Positions 58,706 to 64,000 of a stretch of DNA of 64,000 bases are shown one piece after another; the stretch's first letter is position 1, and every line of letters begins with the position of its first letter. The translations under genes and the position numbers were made by a program. Origin of the DNA: Stomoxys calcitrans (taxonomy: Eukaryota; Arthropoda; Insecta; Diptera; Muscidae). The notes beneath the pieces are model-generated. The model was not told where the DNA came from. It was given only the letters and a program-made list of their open reading frames with translations, and ran no database searches. The DNA lies in the NCBI RefSeq assembly GCF_963082655.1, contig NC_081553.1, forward strand, positions 20,430,237 to 20,494,236, in the 5' to 3' direction.

Positions 58706-60712
58706 TTAGCGAGATTCCTACTGTACCCATCTACTTTCGATTATATAGCACTTTTAATGAAGAAGTATAAACTCAAGATATTAGACAACCTTAAAGCATA
58801 ACAATGTTTATAAATAAATGTTTTCTCATACTCTAATGACACTTCAATTCCATGTGTAGTAGTAAGGGACAGTAGGAATTCAATTCCATGTGAAGTAGTA
58901 AGGGACAGTAGGAATGTTGTAATTACACAAATAAGGTCAAATGAAAATACACAATAGTACCATTTAAGCTTCATAAGGCGTCAATAGTTCCTTACTTGAA
59001 TTAAATGAACAATTTTCAATATAATATAAATTCACGTTATAGTAGAAGGGGACAGTAGGAATATAGTTACCCCAAAATAATGTCAAAAATCCAAAAAATG
59101 ATAAACTAAATACACTATAGCGTTGAAGAAATAATTTCTAACCTGGCTTTAGGGTTAAATTACTCTTCCAAGCTGCAAAGTAAATTTGCTAGATTCCTAC
59201 AGTACCCATCTACTTTCATGAAAACTATAACAAATGTTCACAAATGTACCATTTAAGCTTCATAAAAGTCAATAGTCCCTTACTTGGATTACATGAGCAA
59301 TTTTCAATATAATATGAATTCAGGTTATAGTAGAAGGGGACAGTAGGAATATAGTTACCCTAGAATAATGTCAAAATTCCAAAAAATAATAAACCAAATA
59401 CACTATAGCGTTGCAGGATTAATTTCTAACCTTGCTTTAGGGTTAAATTACCTTTCAAAGCTGCACAAATATATTTGCTAGATTCCTACAGTACCCATCT
59501 ACTCTCATGAAAACTAACAAATGTTCACAATAGTGGCATTTAAGCTTCATAAGGAGTCAATAATTCCTTACTAGGATTAAATGAACAATTTTCTATATAA
59601 TATAAATTCAGGTCATAGTAGAAGGGGACAGTAGGAATATAGTTATCCCAGAATAATGTTAAAATTCCAAAAAATGATAAAACAAATACATTGTAGCGTT
59701 GAAGGATTAATTTCTAGCCTTGCTTAAGGGTTAAATTACTCTTTAGAGCTGCAAAAATATATGTGCTAGATTCCTACAGTACCCATCTACTCTCATGAAA
59801 ACTAACAAATGTTCACAAATGTACCATTTAAGCTTCATAAGGCGTCAATAATTCCTTACATGGATTAAATAAACAATTTTCAATATAATATAATTTCAGG
59901 TCATAGTAGAAGGGGACAGTAGGAATATAGTCAACCTAGAATAATGTCAAAATTCCAAAAAAATGATAAACCAAATACATTATAGCGTTGAAGGATTAAT
60001 TTCTAGCCTTGCTTTAGGGTTAAATTACTCTTTAGAGCTGCAAAAATATATGTGCTAGATTCCTACAGTACCCATCTACTCTTATGAAAACTAACAAATG
60101 TTCACAAATGCACCATTTAAGCTTCATATGGCGTCAATAATTCCTTACTTGGATTAAATGAACAATTTTCAATATAATATAAATTCAGGTTTTAGTAGAA
60201 GGGGACAGTAGGAATATAGTAACCCTAGAATAATGTCAAAATTCCAAATAATAATAAACCAAATACACTATAGCGTTGAAGAATTAATTTCTAACCTTGC
60301 TTAAGGGTTAAATTACCCTTTAGAGCTGCAAAAATATATTTGCTAGATTCCTACAGTACCCATCTACTCTCATGAAAACTAACAAATGTTCACAAATGAA
60401 CCATTTAAGCGTCAAAAGGAGTCAATAATTCCTTACTTGGATTAAATGAAAAATTTTTATAATAGAAGGGGACAGTAGGAATGTATTTACGCTAGAATAA
60501 TGTTTAAATAATTCTTTAAAGCTACAAAAATGAATTTGCTAAATTCCTACAGTACCCAACTACTTTGAAGAAAATTTAAAATTTTGCACTCTTCGACCAT
60601 TTAAGTTTAATAAAATGCCAAAAAAATTTCAATGGGGGTATTTACAAAAAAAAAATATATAGCATATATTATAACTATGGGTTTTAATAGTAGGGGACAG
60701 TAGGAATATAGC
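58706..60712. repeat. large alternating box array III
   Basis: A first forward box (about 58712) and three reverse boxes (58857, 58889, 59040), then strict alternation: forward near 59191, 59480, 59768, 60058, 60348 and 60542; reverse near 59328, 59617, 59905, 60194, 60464 and 60690. Intervals are about 137 and 152 bases until 60348. The forward box here reads CCTACAGTACCCATCTAC. Spacers share TTTAAGCTTCATAAGG, ATTCCTTACTTGGATTAAAT, CACTATAGCGTTGAAG and TTTAGGGTTAAATTAC. Confidence 0.85.
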
Positions 60713-62509
60713 CAACTTGGAAAAATTTTAATTTCTAAATTTTTAAAAAAATTATTGCAACTTTTTGCAAGGGCCATTCCTTAGGTATTGCTCTCCTTCC
60801 TCTTCCTGTATTTCACTACCACCATGCGGCGTTTTGTTGTAGGCATTTTTTAGTTTATGGCTATCAATGGCTGGGTGAATGACGGTTGTTTGTGATTTGG
60901 AAATAATTCAATTGCGAATAATGTCTTAAGCCTTTAGGCCCCCAACCATGGACAATTCATTTTAATTATTTTGTTTGTGAACCCAGAATGTTGAGCAGCC
61001 TTATGACCGATCGACCAATCAACCTACCACCGCAAATGCTGCCTAAGAAAAAATTCCTTGGCAAGAAAAACAATATCACAATTATATTAATAACGATTGT
61101 AAAACAGAATAACTGCACCCAAAAGACCGAAATCAAAAGAATCCAAGAGTACAGAAGGGGGGGGAAAGGGGACATGGAGAAAAAAAAAGATTAGCTTGAT
61201 CCATGACTTTAATGTGGCCATGGACAGGGAACGAACAGCTGCTGGCTGCCGTTGTTGGTGTTGCTGTTGCTCCTCACACACACACATGCACATATTTGGG
61301 GCAAAAGGAAAATTGCAAGAAAACAGCTTCCAGCCATTGATACAAAAGTTGCGGCAGATTTAAATGCACATAAATCTCACTTGGTGTCCGCCAAATTATA
61401 GTATTCAAAGGCATTAGCTTACACTGCCACAAAATGTGGCAAGGACAAATGCAATGTTGGTAGGCAAATAAGTTGCTGTTTTGGCCCCCACCTCCCATCC
61501 TCTCCCTACTCTCTGCCTCTACAGCCTTAGCTTATCTTGCGAATTGCGGGAGATCATCTCGTAAAGAAGCCGGCCACAATCGATCGATAGCTGACTGCCG
61601 TATGATGATCGATCTGTTTGTCTGAGGGGGATAAAGTTTAACGCGATTGTTTATGATACAAATTAAACAATTTATGACGACAGCATAAACTAAGGCAAAA
61701 CTTATGTAATAGCGGGTCAATGCAAGAGTTCCAGCAAGGAAACCACCAAACCACTGACAAACTTCCGTGGAGCAGGAAAGAAGCCGTCCGTCCATCGGTT
61801 GGTTGGTTGATATTCTACTTGGCTTGGTGGAAACATATCATTAAAGCTTCGCCAATACCATGGACTGAAGGCACACAAGGCAATGTAAGTCGGCCACTTG
61901 CCCACCGCCAAGGCACGTTATTTGCTCCCGTAGCCAAGTTGGCTTTAGTTGGAATAGTGCGTTTTGTTCTTGGGATCCTGGCAGGCTGGTTGTTTAGCTG
62001 GCTGGCTTGCTCGCTGACTGACCGTAGGTATTGTATGATAGTGCGGCAGCTATAAATTAAAACACTCGCGCGCATAAAAGCGCTCTGTTTTTGTTGTTTT
62101 GCTTGAATTCTAGAGACAGACCATGTGTTTGTTGTTTGGAAGCTGCAACATGGTGTTAGCCTCGTCAACACAGTCATTGTTCTTTTGGTGTTTTTCGCTG
62201 GTGTTGCGTTTTGAATTTTATGAAAAGATCATTTATTATAAATCGTTATCGCTTCTGGTCTCAAAACTCACAATGGGGCCTAATCCCCCTTTGCCTCAAT
62301 GGAAAAATTAAAATATAGCAGCTTAGGCCTTACATGTAAAAGCTACATAAAAACTTATGTTCCAACATCTGTATTGAAATTGTGTGTTGGTGGGTGATTT
62401 ATAAAAATTCCTTCAAGTAATTGATTTAATGCTGGCACATCTCGCACCTTTCGCTCTTTATTTTTATCGATTTTTTTTCGTGTCCTAAACGCCTTAATTT
62501 TTAATTTTT
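60713..62509. other. repeat-poor 3' part of grn intron 1
   Basis: Complex sequence before the second coding exon, with no element or extra exon recognised. It includes a CGATCGATAG cluster (about 61579-61588), which is a palindromic candidate site, and a CA repeat at about 61275-61286. Confidence 0.4.
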
Positions 62510-62525
62510 TTTGGTTTTTTTACAG
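62510..62525 (+). other. grn: 3' splice site of grn intron 1
   Basis: A T-rich tract leads into TTTACAG, ending at 62525. It is the nearest AG that keeps the frame with the exon at 16110-16404. Confidence 0.85.
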
Positions 62526-62809
62526 CATCCCGTATGCCCTCCTCACATACATCACCGCAAATGTGTCGGCCTCACTTTCATACGCCTCTGAGTTCATGGC
62601 TTACCAGCGAACATAAATCATTTGCACCCGCCAGTCCATGGGGCAGCCCGTTTGCATGCCCCCAGGAGCCCCAAATGGATCACAAACTGAGTCAGGTGGG
62701 GCAAACGCATCAGACCACAACGACGGGTCAGCATTCATTTCCATTTCCTCCCACACCGCCAAAGGATTCAACGCCCGATTCAGTACAAACCGGTCCATCC
62801 GAATATCAG
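62526..62809 (+). CDS. grn: grain (GATAc) transcription factor, second coding exon
   Basis: This exon encodes residues 99-193 of the GATA factor begun at 16110. Joining G (16404) to CA (62526-62527) gives an Ala codon and a continuous frame: YHQH then ASRMPSSHTSPQ. It carries two blocks characteristic of the GATA1/2/3 N-terminal region: QMCRPHFHTPL with SSWL (residues 110-124, compare the vertebrate CRPH..H..L.WL block) and FPFPPTPPKDSTPD (170-183, compare the PPTPPKD block). The motif ASPW (134-137) is also shared. These vertebrate blocks lie ahead of the two zinc fingers, so the DNA-binding domain should be encoded in exons to the right. The acceptor is a T-rich tract ending in TTTACAG. The exon ends with CAG (Q193) in phase 0 at a consensus donor (62810). 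A Helentron-like repeat begins about 84 bases later. Confidence 0.88.
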
Positions 62810-62815
62810 GTAAGT
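62810..62815 (+). other. grn: 5' splice site after grn second coding exon
   Basis: CAG followed by GTAAGT, a perfect donor. Reading through it gives a lysine-rich tail that does not look like GATA-factor sequence, which supports splicing here. Confidence 0.85.
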
Positions 62816-62892
62816 AGAAAGACAAAAAGAGAGAAATTTAAAAAAAAGAAATGGCAGGAAATTTTAAAATTAAACCAAATTTATAAAAAAAG

Positions 62893-64000
62893 CAATTAAG
62901 AGCGTGCCAAGTTCGGCCGGGCCGAATCTTATATACCCTCCACCATTGATCGCATTTGTCGAGTTCTATAAGCAGTATCTCTTTTTAGATAAATATAGAA
63001 TATTGAATAAGAACTGTTATTCTATTCGAGCTATATAGAGTTTTAGTCCGATTCGGACCATAAATGAATGCTGAACATTGTGGAAGTCATTGTGTAATAT
63101 TTCAGTTCATTCGGATAAGAATTGCGCCTTGTAGGGGTTCAAGAAGCAAAATCGGGAGGTTTATATGGGAGCTGCATCAAGCTATTGATCGATTCAGACC
63201 ATATTAGAGACGTATGTTGAAGGTCATGAGAGAAGCCGTTGTAAAAAATTTCAGCCAAATCGGATGAGAATTGCGCCCTCTAGAGGTTCAAGAAGTCAAG
63301 ACCCAAGATCGGTTTATATGGCAGCTATATCAGGTTCTATACCGATTTGCGCCATACTTAGCACAGTTGTTGCAAGTCATAACAGAACACCTCATGCGAA
63401 ATTTCAGCCAAATCGGTTGAGAATTGCGCCCTATAAAGGCTCAAGAAGTCAAGACCCAAGATCGGTTTATATGGCAGCTACACCAAAACATAGACCGATT
63501 CAAACCATATTTGGTGCAGTTGTTGGAAGTGGTACCAAAACACTACATGCAAAATTTCAGTTAAATCGGTTGAAAATTGCGCCCTCTAGAGGCTCAAGAA
63601 GTCAAGACCCAAGATCGGTTTATATGGCAGCTACACCAAAACATAGACCGATTTAAACCATACTTGGTGCAGTTTTTGGAAGTGGTACCAAAACACTAAA
63701 TGCAAATTTTCAATAAAATCGGTTGATAATTGCGCCCTCTAGAGGCTCAAGAAGTCAAGACCCAAGATCGGTTTATATGGCAGCTATATCAAAACATGGA
63801 CCGATTTAAACCATACTTATCACAGTTGTTGAAAATGGTACCAAAACACTTCATGTTAAATTTCAGCCAAATCTGATGAGAATTGCGCCCTCTAGTGGCT
63901 CAAGAAGTCAAGACCCAAGATCGGTTTATATGGCAGCTATACCAAAACATGAACCAATTTAAACCATACTCATCACAGTTGTTGGAAATGGTACCAAAAC
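62893..64000 (+). mobile_element. Helentron/DINE-1-like element, copy H (runs off the window)
   Basis: Left end GCGTGCCAAGTTCGGCCGGG with CCTCCACCATTGATCGC, two diverged units, then units of about 153 bases up to the window edge. It lies 84 bases after the grn second-exon donor, in the same orientation as copy B after the first exon. The (GACR)n tract and hairpin would be beyond the window. Confidence 0.8.

Larger units (their letters stand above)
16405..62525 (+). other. grn: grn intron 1 (46.1 kb)
   Basis: The intron starts GTAAGTT at 16405 and ends in a T-rich tract followed by ACAG at 62525. It interrupts codon 99 after its first base. It contains five Helentron-like blocks, three mariner MITEs, one 5'-truncated LINE, SINE-like copies and most of the box arrays. 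No second host gene was recognised inside it. Long repeat-poor segments within it are candidates for cis-regulatory DNA. Confidence 0.85.

Noticed and set aside
53941..60712. CRISPR array
   Set aside because: The regular repeat/spacer look is superficial: boxes alternate in orientation, spacers are 110-180 bases and themselves repeated, and the DNA is from a fly nucleus.
63264..63656. 130-codon open frame with SRSQDPRSVYMAA repeats
   Set aside because: Translation of 153-base tandem units of Helentron-like copy H; the same peptide appears in all copies in either orientation, with no start context or splice signals.

Overview
This 64 kb window is nuclear DNA of a higher fly, most likely a calyptrate of the Musca/Stomoxys type. 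It is AT-rich and intron-dominated, and packed with dipteran interspersed repeats: tRNA-derived SINE-like elements, cecropia-type mariner MITEs, and Helentron/DINE-1-like elements with (GACR)n tracts. There are no bacterial features, no operons and no rRNA. The species is inferred from repeat style and from the one recognisable gene, not from a search.

The only host protein-coding gene I can support is a GATA-factor gene on the + strand, best matched to grain (grn, GATAc), the fly counterpart of vertebrate GATA1/2/3. Two coding exons are present: 16110-16404 (start codon, 98 codons plus one base) and 62526-62809 (completes codon 99, runs to residue 193). They are joined by a 46,121-base intron with GT-AG ends and a compatible phase. 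The second exon ends at a consensus donor. The zinc-finger exons must lie beyond the right edge.

Layout. 1-8998: a mosaic of SINE copies, a LINE 3' remnant, unclassified tandem repeats and one Helentron-like copy. 8999-16109: upstream sequence with two satellite-like arrays (11300-13320, 14765-15600) and probable 5' UTR next to the first coding exon. 16405-62525: the giant intron, where repeat blocks alternate with 0.9-2.7 kb stretches of repeat-poor sequence that could hold the enhancers of a developmental regulator. 62810-64000: start of the next intron, again filled by a Helentron-like copy.

The most unusual feature is a roughly 20-base box (core CCTACTGTNCCCATCTAC and its reverse complement) found about 90 times by hand count. 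The same box recurs with at least five unrelated AT-rich spacer sequences. In several arrays the two orientations alternate at near-constant spacing (for example about 137 then 152 bases at 59191-60360). I do not recognise it as a named family. Other well-supported structures are a 5'-truncated LINE bounded by a 13-base target duplication (36202-37243), a mariner MITE nested in an older repeat whose empty site is also present in the window, and a shared architecture (tandem ~152-base units, then (GACR)n, then a terminal hairpin) in two different element families.
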